Shown one piece after another: positions 8,313 to 16,251 of a stretch of 46,574 bases of DNA. This DNA comes from Bacteroidota bacterium (GTDB taxonomy: Bacteria; Bacteroidota; Bacteroidia; Bacteroidales; F082), in assembly GCA_023396415.1 (NCBI GenBank), contig JAEWWJ010000032.1, positions 1 to 46,574 on the forward strand, read 5' to 3'. The notes under the pieces are model-generated. The model saw only the letters and a program-made list of their open reading frames with translations, was not told the origin of the DNA and did not search any database. The translations under genes and the position numbers were made by a program. Position 1 is the first letter of the stretch. Each line of letters begins with the position of its first letter.

Positions 8313-9410
8313 ATGGGAGCTCTAACCAAAAATTTTAAGTCCATTGCTGGCGTCTTAATCGTAGCCTTGTCGGCTTGGTATTTTGCCAATTTGTTCGTTT
8401 ACATCTGCGTTTCCATCGTCATCACCATCGTTGGCCGACCAATGGTGAGAAGATTGAGTGTCATCAAAATCAAAAACCGGAAGATTGGCGATACCTTGGG
8501 CGCTGTGGCCACCATTCTGGTGATGCTTTCTGCTATTGCAGCATTTTTTATCTTTTTAGCGCCTTTGATCGTAAAGCAAGCCAATCTCATTTCCAACATT
8601 GACACCCAGTTGCTGAGCAATTATTACCAAGGTTTTATCACCGATTTGAATAATTATCTATTTGAAATGGGCATCATCAAATCAGATGAGAATGTGTTAG
8701 TTATGGTGCAAAATCAGCTCTCGGGATTGGTTAGTTTTGATTTCATCTCAGTAGCCATCGAGAAATTGGTGACCGCAACAGGATCGCTATTTATGGCCTT
8801 CTCCATCATACTTTTTTTAAGCTTTTTCTTTTTAAGAGAACCTCAACTGATCCGTAATTTTGTGTTGTGGATTACTCCCAAAACCCATCAAAGCAATGCC
8901 TTAAACATCATGTACAATTCGAGAAGTTTGCTGAGCCGGTATTTTGTTGGGTTGATGATCGAGTTGGTTACGATGATGGTTCTCATTTCGAGTACCTTAG
9001 CGATTCTTGGCATCAACAATGCGCTATTGATAGGCTTTCTTGGTGGGTTGATGAACATTATCCCTTATATCGGCCCGCTTATTGGTGCTGCTGTTGGAAC
9101 TTTGATGGGCATCATTTATGTGCTTGCAATGGGCTACTACGGCGACCTTTTTTACAATATCGTTTCCATTTTGGGCGTATTTGTTTTCGCCAATATGATT
9201 GACAACTTTTTGTTGCAACCCATTATTTATTCAAAAAGTGTGCGCGCCCATCCCATTGAAATATTTTTGGTAATTATTATGGCCGGCAATCTGGCCGGAA
9301 TCTTGGGCATGGTGGCAGCCATTCCGGTTTACACCATTATAAAAGTCATTTACATTCAATTAACGTTTAAAATTGACGAAGAAGAAACCAAAAGCACTAC
9401 GCTAACGTAA
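8313..9410 (+). CDS. AI-2E family (PerM/YdiK-like) membrane protein
   Basis: 365 aa with about eight predicted membrane segments in the pattern of the AI-2E transporter family (PF01594). Typical sequences are the start LIVALSAWYFANLFVY, the FLSFFFLRE segment, GLMNIIPYIGPLIGAAVG, and the C-terminal LLQPIIYSKSVRAHPIEIF. Members have been linked to quorum-signal export, sodium/proton antiport or unknown substrates, so the function here is open. An in-frame ATG at 8169 lies inside the ABC ATPase gene and would add 48 polar, low-quality residues. The ATG at 8313 gives the family-like N-terminus. It opens a run of three membrane-protein genes with short gaps. Confidence 0.85.
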   Translation: MGALTKNFKSIAGVLIVALSAWYFANLFVYICVSIVITIVGRPMVRRLSVIKIKNRKIGDTLGAVATILVMLSAIAAFFIFLAPLIVKQANLISNIDTQLLSNYYQGFITDLNNYLFEMGIIKSDENVLVMVQNQLSGLVSFDFISVAIEKLVTATGSLFMAFSIILFLSFFFLREPQLIRNFVLWITPKTHQSNALNIMYNSRSLLSRYFVGLMIELVTMMVLISSTLAILGINNALLIGFLGGLMNIIPYIGPLIGAAVGTLMGIIYVLAMGYYGDLFYNIVSILGVFVFANMIDNFLLQPIIYSKSVRAHPIEIFLVIIMAGNLAGILGMVAAIPVYTIIKVIYIQLTFKIDEEETKSTTLT

Positions 9411-9435
9411 AACATAAGTATCAAACTCTAAACGC

Positions 9436-9624
9436 ATGGCAAAAAAGAAACTAAATTTCGGAACAGGGCTATTGCTGGGAGCCATAGCAGGCGCAGCATT
9501 GGTATATTTTCTCAACGATGAAAGGAGTGAGCAAATAAAAAATAAAGCCCGCGATTTCTCCAGAAAGGCAGCCAATGAATTGGCCGACAAATTGGAGGCA
9601 ATCAAAAAAGAATTGGAAGAATAA
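9436..9624 (+). CDS. YtxH domain small membrane protein
   Basis: A 62-residue protein with one N-terminal glycine/alanine-rich helix (FGTGLLLGAIAGAALVYF) followed by a charged amphipathic helix (about 27-62), the YtxH/gas-vesicle-GvpP-like arrangement. Family members are associated with envelope stress; the biochemical role is unknown. It starts 25 bases after the AI-2E gene and precedes the holin-like gene by 62 bases. Confidence 0.8.
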   Translation: MAKKKLNFGTGLLLGAIAGAALVYFLNDERSEQIKNKARDFSRKAANELADKLEAIKKELEE

Positions 9625-9686
9625 TTTTTTTAGATACCCCTTCGCAACCATGCTTTCCGGCACTTTACCCACAAAAAAAATAAAAA

Positions 9687-10295
9687 ATGGCAAAACCGTT
9701 TGAAACAGAAATTGGGAATCTTACCAACGATCTCAAAAACTACCTCAACCTCCGATTGAGCATCATAGGACTGATTCTCAGCAAACACATTGCAAACTTG
9801 GCTTCGTTTTTACTCACCGCTGCCATTATTACAGCCTTGGCAGGATTGGTTATTTTAATGCTTTCGTTCGCCTTTGTGTTTTGGTATGGCGCAAGTTTCG
9901 GCACTTATTATCAAGGTTTTTTGATTCTTGCTTTGGTTTATACCTTGCTGGGATGGATGATTTATTGGGGTAGAAAACGCTTTTTTATTGACCCCATCGT
10001 GAAAAAAGTAAACGAAAAGATTGCAGGCAGCGATTTTACCTTAGGAACACAAACGAGTCTTCAACCCAATATGACCATCGAAGAGCAGATTTTGAGTCTG
10101 AGCCGTGAAGCCGACCAATGCGAAGATGACATGAAAGAAGATTTTGATGCTTTTACAGATCAACTTCATCCGATAAATCTTGCTAAGAGACTGATGGGGA
10201 ATATGTTAACCAACCCAACAATGCTTGTCACACTTTTAAATGTGGCGATCAAGCTGTTGAGAAAAAGTAAAAACAGCGAAGAGGAAAAGGAATAA
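9687..10295 (+). CDS. holin-like / phage_holin-superfamily III type inner membrane protein
   Basis: 202 aa with two or three hydrophobic helices (about 25-60 and 68-95; FLLTAAIITALAGLVILML, then YYQGFLILALVYTLLGWMIYW). A short arginine-rich loop follows, then a soluble, charged C-terminal half. It resembles the chromosomal holin-superfamily/Act-holin-X proteins that commonly neighbour YtxH genes. No other phage gene is near, so a phage role is unlikely. Its stop codon (10293-10295) abuts the stop of frr on the other strand (10296-10298), with no bases between them. Confidence 0.65.
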   Translation: MAKPFETEIGNLTNDLKNYLNLRLSIIGLILSKHIANLASFLLTAAIITALAGLVILMLSFAFVFWYGASFGTYYQGFLILALVYTLLGWMIYWGRKRFFIDPIVKKVNEKIAGSDFTLGTQTSLQPNMTIEEQILSLSREADQCEDDMKEDFDAFTDQLHPINLAKRLMGNMLTNPTMLVTLLNVAIKLLRKSKNSEEEKE

Positions 10296-10859
10296 TTAGA
10301 CCGTGAGGATGTCTTTTTCTTTCAATTCAAGAATTTTATCTACCTTGCTGATATAGCTGTTGGTAAGCTCTTGAATCTTATCCATCAAGCGCTTTATTTC
10401 GTCTTCAGCACTTCCTTCTTTTTCATTTTTCTTGGCTTCGTCGTTGGCTTGTCGGCGGGCATTCCTTATACTTACCTTAGCATCTTCGGCCTCATTTTTA
10501 GCTCTTTTTACCAAATCTTTTCTGCGCTCTTCGGTAAGAGGCGGCACGTTGATACGCAACAATTCACCTTCATTCATGGGGTTGAAACCCAAATTAGCAG
10601 CCATAATTGCCTTTTCTATCGCGTAAATGCTACTTTTATCGAAAGGTTGAACGATAATCTGACGCGGATCGGGAGTGTTGATATTGGCTACCCGATCAAT
10701 GGGGACATGCGACCCGTAATATTCAACAATAACACCACTCAGCATGGATGGACTTGATTTTCCCGCCCTGATTTTTTGTAACTCACGCTCAAAATGGACG
10801 ATGGCGTGTTCCATGCTTTCATTTGTAGCGTCTAAAATAAATTGTGATTCTTCTGTCAT
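10296..10859 (-). CDS. frr: ribosome recycling factor
   Basis: RRF splits post-termination ribosomes together with EF-G. The 187-residue product has the full family length. It shows the RAGKSSPSML segment, the domain II region with VANINTPDPRQIIVQPFD, then LRINVPPLTEERRKDLVKRAK and a C-terminal helix ending KVDKILELKEKDILTV. The ATG at 10859 is preferred to an in-frame TTG at 10865. In most genomes frr directly follows pyrH; here a GT39 gene lies between them and frr has its own promoter box. Confidence 0.97.
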   Translation of the reverse strand: MTEESQFILDATNESMEHAIVHFERELQKIRAGKSSPSMLSGVIVEYYGSHVPIDRVANINTPDPRQIIVQPFDKSSIYAIEKAIMAANLGFNPMNEGELLRINVPPLTEERRKDLVKRAKNEAEDAKVSIRNARRQANDEAKKNEKEGSAEDEIKRLMDKIQELTNSYISKVDKILELKEKDILTV

Positions 10860-10878
10860 GGCCAAAAAGTTTTGTTGA

Positions 10879-10907
10879 CAAATATAGTAAAAAAATCAGC
10901 CTACAAA
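10879..10907 (-). promoter_or_regulatory. promoter of frr
   Basis: Minus strand: TTTG at 10907-10904, a 17-base spacer, then TATATTTG at 10886-10879, a perfect -7 match. It lies wholly in the 56-base gap between the GT39 stop and the frr ATG, giving a leader of about 14 bases. frr can thus be expressed independently of pyrH-GT39. Confidence 0.65.
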
Positions 10908-10915
10908 ATGCTGAA

Positions 10916-12814
10916 TTACTTTAGCGGTGCATATAATCCAAAAAGTATAGGGTTGTGTTTTTTAATGTACATCCAACGTTCGAGAACTACAAAATCGCTT
11001 TTGTCTTTGTTCCAAAGATAGGTACGCATCAGGGTGTTCGCATACACTTTTGGCCCTGAATCAAGCTGATAGGCCACCAAAACAACAACGGTTCCGTCTG
11101 CCATTACCTGAGGTGTTTGAATCTTACCCGATCTCCAAACCACAGCTTTTCCGTCGGTTGACGACTTAAATTCAAGCACGGCACTCACGCCTTCCGCCGA
11201 AGCCAAGGCTTTGAGCCGATAAGCAACCACAACAATACCATCATCAGCAACAAGTACCGAATCTGAACGCGCCTCCCATAACATTCCGTATTCATCATTC
11301 TCAGCAAAATGTTTAAGGCCATTCGAGTTGCTTTCCTGAAATATAAAACGTTCATCTTGAAGAGGTTCTCTATACGAGGCTGCATCACGTGCAAGTAAAT
11401 AATAACCCGAATTGAACCAATGTTTAATTTCAATAACTTTTGGAAATCGAACGCGAGCCTCCTCAACCCAAGCATAAGGAGCATAATCGGTCCAACCGAT
11501 AGCAAAATATTGGGCCGTAGAAGTATCCATGAGAAAGGTGAAAGAATCTAATGCAGCATCTTTGTTAAAAAAATAAGTGTTCAATAATTGATGCTGCTGT
11601 AAATAAAAGCCCGTCATCCGCTCCGAACCACCGATGTTGACTTGCAAAATCTGAGTACCGTAGGTGGCTTGGTTTTCACTAAATCGCTCTGCAATTTGAT
11701 CGTATCCTTGCGCATACATCAAATTATAATGCTCACGTTCTGCTATTAAGCTTATTGTGCCGGCAGTCAAAACCACTACCACCATAAAAAGTTTAAGGAA
11801 AGGTTTTAACTCGCTAAGCAAACCTGACAAACCCAAAATAAGAAAGGGGAAGCTAAAAATTAAGCTGCTGTACTGCAAAACCGGTGTTCGCAGCAATGAA
11901 TACAACCAACCGATTAAAAAGGAAAGTAAAAACCAAGCAACCATCGTCCATGCCATTACATTATTCATTTTGATACCTTTAGCAAATAAAAAAAACAAAT
12001 AAAGCAGTGCCACAGCAGCAAAAAAGAGGAATGAGAAATGAAAACTATAGGACAAAAATTGAACAATAAAATCTGAAGATGGTTTCCCCAGCCAATCGCC
12101 GATTCCACCGGCAGAAACCTGGCTAATGAAAATTTTAATGTTGGGAAGGTAAGCAATGGCCGTAATCAAAGCGGTGATCAAGAAGGGTTTTCGTTTTTCT
12201 TTTTGGATGAAAAAGAAAAACCCAAGCACAATAAATCCAGCCATCAACATAGCAAAGTAGTGCATCATCGAAGCCGAAAGCAGAGAAGCGCCAAAACCCA
12301 CGTAATTGTAAATCTTTTTATTCTGCCGCTCTTTTAAGATGCGCGAACCAAAATAAACCGATAGCAACACAAAGAAGAGGCCACTGCTGTATGGTCGAGC
12401 CAGTTGGCTGTAATAAACAAAAAACTGCATGGTGGCCACAATTGAGGCACTTAGCAAGCCCGCAGTTTTATTGAATAGATTTCGTCCAATGGCATAAACG
12501 AGACATACAGAAGCGATTCCCATAAGAATAAAAGGTAGCTTCAACCAAGCGGCATTCATTCCGAAAACAGCGGTAAGGTAATGCAGTAAAATTTGCGTTC
12601 CGGCAGGATGGGCATCAGGTTGGATTCCCTTTTCGAGCAATTCGCCAAAGCTATCAAAACCCACCCGAAAAAGCGCACTGAATTCATCGTGCATAAAAGG
12701 CAATTGTCCAATATGCCATAAACGCAGCAAAGCAGCTGCAATAAGGATTAAAACCAGTGCTATTTTATCGGCATAGGTATTGATCCGGGCAACAATTTTA
12801 TCGGCGGGCTTCAA
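10916..12814 (-). CDS. GT39-family membrane glycosyltransferase
   Basis: 632 aa with about a dozen predicted membrane helices followed by a C-terminal soluble domain from about residue 370. Helix 1 leads into MHDEFSALFRVG, carrying the acidic pair that GT-C/GT39 enzymes (dolichyl-phosphate-mannose transferases, ArnT-like) use for catalysis. Such enzymes transfer a sugar from a polyprenyl-phosphate donor on the outer face of the inner membrane. The start is a TTG at 12814 that shares a TTGA with the stop of pyrH, implying translational coupling. The next Met is the one in MHDEF, which would delete the first helix, so TTG is well supported. Acceptor unknown: lipid A, protein or glycan. Confidence 0.85.
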   Translation of the reverse strand: MKPADKIVARINTYADKIALVLILIAAALLRLWHIGQLPFMHDEFSALFRVGFDSFGELLEKGIQPDAHPAGTQILLHYLTAVFGMNAAWLKLPFILMGIASVCLVYAIGRNLFNKTAGLLSASIVATMQFFVYYSQLARPYSSGLFFVLLSVYFGSRILKERQNKKIYNYVGFGASLLSASMMHYFAMLMAGFIVLGFFFFIQKEKRKPFLITALITAIAYLPNIKIFISQVSAGGIGDWLGKPSSDFIVQFLSYSFHFSFLFFAAVALLYLFFLFAKGIKMNNVMAWTMVAWFLLSFLIGWLYSLLRTPVLQYSSLIFSFPFLILGLSGLLSELKPFLKLFMVVVVLTAGTISLIAEREHYNLMYAQGYDQIAERFSENQATYGTQILQVNIGGSERMTGFYLQQHQLLNTYFFNKDAALDSFTFLMDTSTAQYFAIGWTDYAPYAWVEEARVRFPKVIEIKHWFNSGYYLLARDAASYREPLQDERFIFQESNSNGLKHFAENDEYGMLWEARSDSVLVADDGIVVVAYRLKALASAEGVSAVLEFKSSTDGKAVVWRSGKIQTPQVMADGTVVVLVAYQLDSGPKVYANTLMRTYLWNKDKSDFVVLERWMYIKKHNPILFGLYAPLK

Positions 12815-13515
12815 CGCACAATTGTTCCCAAAGGCAGGCCTTTGAGCAGGTTCAAAAGGTTGCCTTTTTTGTTCATATCAAAAACAACGATGGGCATATT
12901 GTTTTCCATGCAGAGCGTAAAGGCGGTCAAATCCATCACTTTAAGCTGTTTTTCGTAAGCCTCGTCAAAACTGATTTCATCAAAGCGAACAGCATTGGGG
13001 TCTTTTTCGGGATCGGCAGTGTAGATGCCATCAACGCGTGTTCCTTTGAGGATGGCATCGGCATTGATTTCAATGGCACGCAAGGCCGCGGCAGTGTCGG
13101 TGGTAAAAAAAGGATTTCCCGTTCCGCCGCCAATCACCACCACATGGCCTGTTTCGAGCAGCTCAATGGCTTTAGGGCCACTCATTGATTCAGCAATTTT
13201 ATCCATATAAACACCTGATAAAAGACTGGTTTTTAACCCTTTGTCTTTTAACGACGATTGCAAAGCAATACTGTTGATCACCGTGGCCAACATTCCCATA
13301 TAGTCGCCCTGAACACGATCCATACCTTGGCCTGCGCCCTGCAATCCGCGGAAAATATTGCCGCCACCAATCACAATGGCCACCTGCACTCCGGCCTCAA
13401 CGGCAGCTTTAATTTCTTGGGTATATTCTTCCAATCGTGTGGGGTCAATACCATATTGTTGGCTGCCCATCAGGGCTTCGCCGCTTAACTTCAATAAAAC
13501 TCTTTTGTATTTCAT
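12811..13515 (-). CDS. pyrH: UMP kinase
   Basis: Phosphorylates UMP to UDP using ATP, a hexameric cytosolic enzyme of the amino-acid-kinase fold. The 234-residue product shows LLKLSGEALMG at the N-terminus, IVIGGGNIFRG for the phosphate-binding loop, ALRAIEINADAILKGTRVDGIY, and VMDLTAFTLCMENNMPIVVFD near the end. All are diagnostic. It is the third gene of a tight chain: it starts 9 bases after the patatin gene and overlaps the GT39 gene by 4 bases. The usual rpsB-tsf neighbours are absent. Confidence 0.97.
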   Translation of the reverse strand: MKYKRVLLKLSGEALMGSQQYGIDPTRLEEYTQEIKAAVEAGVQVAIVIGGGNIFRGLQGAGQGMDRVQGDYMGMLATVINSIALQSSLKDKGLKTSLLSGVYMDKIAESMSGPKAIELLETGHVVVIGGGTGNPFFTTDTAAALRAIEINADAILKGTRVDGIYTADPEKDPNAVRFDEISFDEAYEKQLKVMDLTAFTLCMENNMPIVVFDMNKKGNLLNLLKGLPLGTIVR

Positions 13516-13524
13516 AATGTTGTA

Positions 13525-15741
13525 TTAAAACCAATAACCGATATTGATAAACATTCCCATGGCAGCATTTTCGTTGCTTCCCATTAAAGTGAGTTCAACG
13601 GGCCCAACAAAGCTGTCGTAACCTACAGTAAGGCCATAACCTACCAAAAGTCTTGGCTTAAAGGTAATTCCCTCCCAAGTGTCAGAAATCACACCGGCAT
13701 CGAGTTTGGTTGTTAGATAAAATTTTCGATAAATATTGTATTGCCAAGCAAAGTTGCCTACAAGATGATACAGTCCAATTTTTTCAACAAATTTCAACCC
13801 GGTAAAAGGCACAAAACCATCTAAATAATTGGTTTGGGACTGCCCACCGAGGAAAAAATTGTACACCGGAGCCGGCCTTTTATCTTGAATCGTTAATCCG
13901 CTGGACAATCCTGTTTTTATCGTACTCAGGCGATTCAAAGGAATGTTGTTTCGATACCTAAACGACACCATAAAGGCATTGGATTGCAGGTTAGAGGCAA
14001 CATCATCGGTTAAGGGCAAGATGTGTTTCAACGTAAGATTCATCTGAATTCCATTGGTTGAGAAGCTGTTTCGGTTGTAAGTATCTACATCCCAACTGAC
14101 GGTTGAAATTAAAAATGGTTTAAAGGTTTGACTTAAATTGTTGTCTCCTAAACCGCTTTTTATTTTAGTAGTTTCATATCTTGTGCCCGCTCTCAAACGC
14201 ATGGTATTTGCAAACGTCCATTGTCCGAATACAGCCAAGTTATAGAGGTTGATGGAATAAAAGTCTTGGATGTCTTCATTTTGGTAGAAATTCAATTTAA
14301 GATTCAAGCCGGTGGCACTCAAGCCAAAACCGATCTTCGACCCCCTGTCAACAAGGAACAACCCTTGAAGACGCGGGTTTTCTCCTAGATTAAGATCAAC
14401 AAAAGTTTTAGAGCCTTTAATCCCCACGTTTTTAAAGGTGGCATTGAGCAATAGACCCACTTTGTAATCGGAATCGTAATGTACACCGGCGCCAAAAATC
14501 CCTGAGCTGGATTCTTTAATTTCAAACACCAGCTCAGCTCCCAGCTCGGTGGGCACAAAATAATAGCTAATTAACTCAAAGAAACCACTTCCGTAGGCAC
14601 GCTTCAAGGCATGATCAAGGTCTTCAATTTTAATCCAACTCATGGGTTCAAAGTCAAATGCACCATCAAGATATTCTTTGGATACCTTGCTGTTGCCATG
14701 ATAGGTAAATTGTGTAATAAAAATCGAATCCAGAGGACGGGCATCTAACACGCGCTGTTTTTTGGGCTTAAAGCGTTGAATAGAATCGGCCAGTCGTTGC
14801 AGTTGCGGCAGCATAGCGCGGGCAGCCATCTCACCCCGTTTAATGATGGTATCGTAATTTGAAAAGCTCATCATGTCAAACTCCTTCAAATCGGGTTTGA
14901 TATAATAATCAGTTAAACTAACGGCTTTGGTGTTGTTAGCCACGCGATAAAATGAAGTCACCTGATCGAGAACCTGAAAGACTGTGGAGATGTTTTTTGA
15001 TTCCAACAAACCCGTTTGAACATCCACGCCAACGATCACATCCATGCCTTTTTTCTTCATTTCCGACACAGGAAAATTATTGATCACACCCCCATCAACG
15101 AGCAAACGGCCATCAATAGTAATAGGATTAAAGTAACTTGGAATGGACATGCTGGCCCTGACCGCTTTTTGAAGCACACCTTGATCCAACACAATGTTTG
15201 ACCCATCGCTTAAATCTGTTCCAATGCAAAGAAACGGAATAGGCAATTTACTGAAATTATTCACTTTATAGGCCGGACTGAGGTATTTTGCAAGAAGCAA
15301 GTCAACCATTTGACCGGTACGCAAACCTATTTTGGTCGTAACCCGATTTTCGATAATCGGAAAAACAATCAGAAACCTGTCGCTGTTTTGTTTTTCTTCG
15401 ATAGGGATATATCTTCGGTCCACTTTGTCATTCATCAGCGCATCCCAATCTTGATTGCGAACCATTTTTTCCATGGTATCAGGATGATAACCAAGCGCAT
15501 ACAAGCTGCCAAAGATACTACCCATGCTGGTTCCGCTGACGTAGTCAAACTGAAGGCCGGCCTCTTCAAAAACTTTTAAAGCACCGATATGAGCAAAACC
15601 TTTGGCACCTCCCCCACTTAGCACAAGTCCGAGTCGCGGAGAGTAGTCCCTCTTCTTGTTTTGCGAAAAAGCTTCAGGGGCGAAAAAAAACAAAAAGAAA
15701 AGAAGGAGCAGCCCGGCTAAGCTTGTTTTTAGCGCTTTCAT
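13525..15741 (-). CDS. outer-membrane patatin-like phospholipase fused to POTRA and beta-barrel
   Basis: 738 aa with a signal peptide (about 1-26). The patatin domain (about 34-320) has the oxyanion glycines GGGAKG (43-48), the nucleophile elbow GTSMG with Ser72, and the dyad Asp in VDGG (D216). A POTRA-like segment (about 340-415) and a C-terminal Omp85/BamA-like barrel ending in aromatic GYWF follow. This matches PlpD/type Vd-like proteins, in which the barrel anchors or exports a phospholipase A that hydrolyses membrane phospholipids. The catalytic dyad is complete. It starts 5 bases after a lipoprotein gene and ends 9 bases before pyrH. Confidence 0.92.
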   Translation of the reverse strand: MKALKTSLAGLLLLFFLFFFAPEAFSQNKKRDYSPRLGLVLSGGGAKGFAHIGALKVFEEAGLQFDYVSGTSMGSIFGSLYALGYHPDTMEKMVRNQDWDALMNDKVDRRYIPIEEKQNSDRFLIVFPIIENRVTTKIGLRTGQMVDLLLAKYLSPAYKVNNFSKLPIPFLCIGTDLSDGSNIVLDQGVLQKAVRASMSIPSYFNPITIDGRLLVDGGVINNFPVSEMKKKGMDVIVGVDVQTGLLESKNISTVFQVLDQVTSFYRVANNTKAVSLTDYYIKPDLKEFDMMSFSNYDTIIKRGEMAARAMLPQLQRLADSIQRFKPKKQRVLDARPLDSIFITQFTYHGNSKVSKEYLDGAFDFEPMSWIKIEDLDHALKRAYGSGFFELISYYFVPTELGAELVFEIKESSSGIFGAGVHYDSDYKVGLLLNATFKNVGIKGSKTFVDLNLGENPRLQGLFLVDRGSKIGFGLSATGLNLKLNFYQNEDIQDFYSINLYNLAVFGQWTFANTMRLRAGTRYETTKIKSGLGDNNLSQTFKPFLISTVSWDVDTYNRNSFSTNGIQMNLTLKHILPLTDDVASNLQSNAFMVSFRYRNNIPLNRLSTIKTGLSSGLTIQDKRPAPVYNFFLGGQSQTNYLDGFVPFTGLKFVEKIGLYHLVGNFAWQYNIYRKFYLTTKLDAGVISDTWEGITFKPRLLVGYGLTVGYDSFVGPVELTLMGSNENAAMGMFINIGYWF

Positions 15742-15746
15742 TCATG

Positions 15747-16169
15747 TTAAAATTTCGGCTCAAAGGCACTGTAATCCATATTCAGTCGTTTGAATCCAAC
15801 ATACAGATTTCTGGATTCGCCATACAGCACGCTGTTAACAACCACCTGATATTCTAAGTCTGATGTTAAACCGATGCTGTCAATAAGGTTGATCGGATAA
15901 GAATTGGTATTGTTTTTTAAAACTATTGACTGCCGTGCATCGCCAATCCGGTCAATTACCCACACGCCGACGCTGTCAAAGGTAACACGAGCCACCTTTT
16001 GACCCACGGAGGTATTATCAAAAGCAATGATAAAATCGTCCGGCGGATTCACAATTTCTTGATAGTAATTGTAAGCCGGACGCACATTTTGTTGAGGCAA
16101 ATCATCTCTGCATGAGGACAATATTCCTAAAAAAAGGAACGTAAAAAGCAGGTAGTTTATTTTTTTCAT
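15747..16169 (-). CDS. predicted lipoprotein, function unknown
   Basis: 140 aa. Residues 1-20 form a lipoprotein signal with lipobox LSSC, the Cys at 20 being the probable lipidation site. The mature part is polar and beta-rich with no motif I recognise (NPPDDFIIAFDNTSVG, then VWVIDRIGDARQSI). Its stop is 5 bases before the outer-membrane patatin gene, so the two are very likely co-transcribed. A partner or chaperone of that enzyme in the periplasm is a guess. Confidence 0.75.
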   Translation of the reverse strand: MKKINYLLFTFLFLGILSSCRDDLPQQNVRPAYNYYQEIVNPPDDFIIAFDNTSVGQKVARVTFDSVGVWVIDRIGDARQSIVLKNNTNSYPINLIDSIGLTSDLEYQVVVNSVLYGESRNLYVGFKRLNMDYSAFEPKF

Positions 16170-16251
16170 CCAGAGTAGCGGTTAAGTGTGGTAAAGAACT
16201 TGAATACTTGCAAACAAGCGATTGCTTTAGTAAGCACTAAATTACAACAAA

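Noticed and set aside
9436..10295. Prophage remnant suggested by the holin-like protein.
   Set aside because: No integrase, lysin, capsid or other phage gene, and composition is even. Chromosomal holin-like/YtxH pairs are common.
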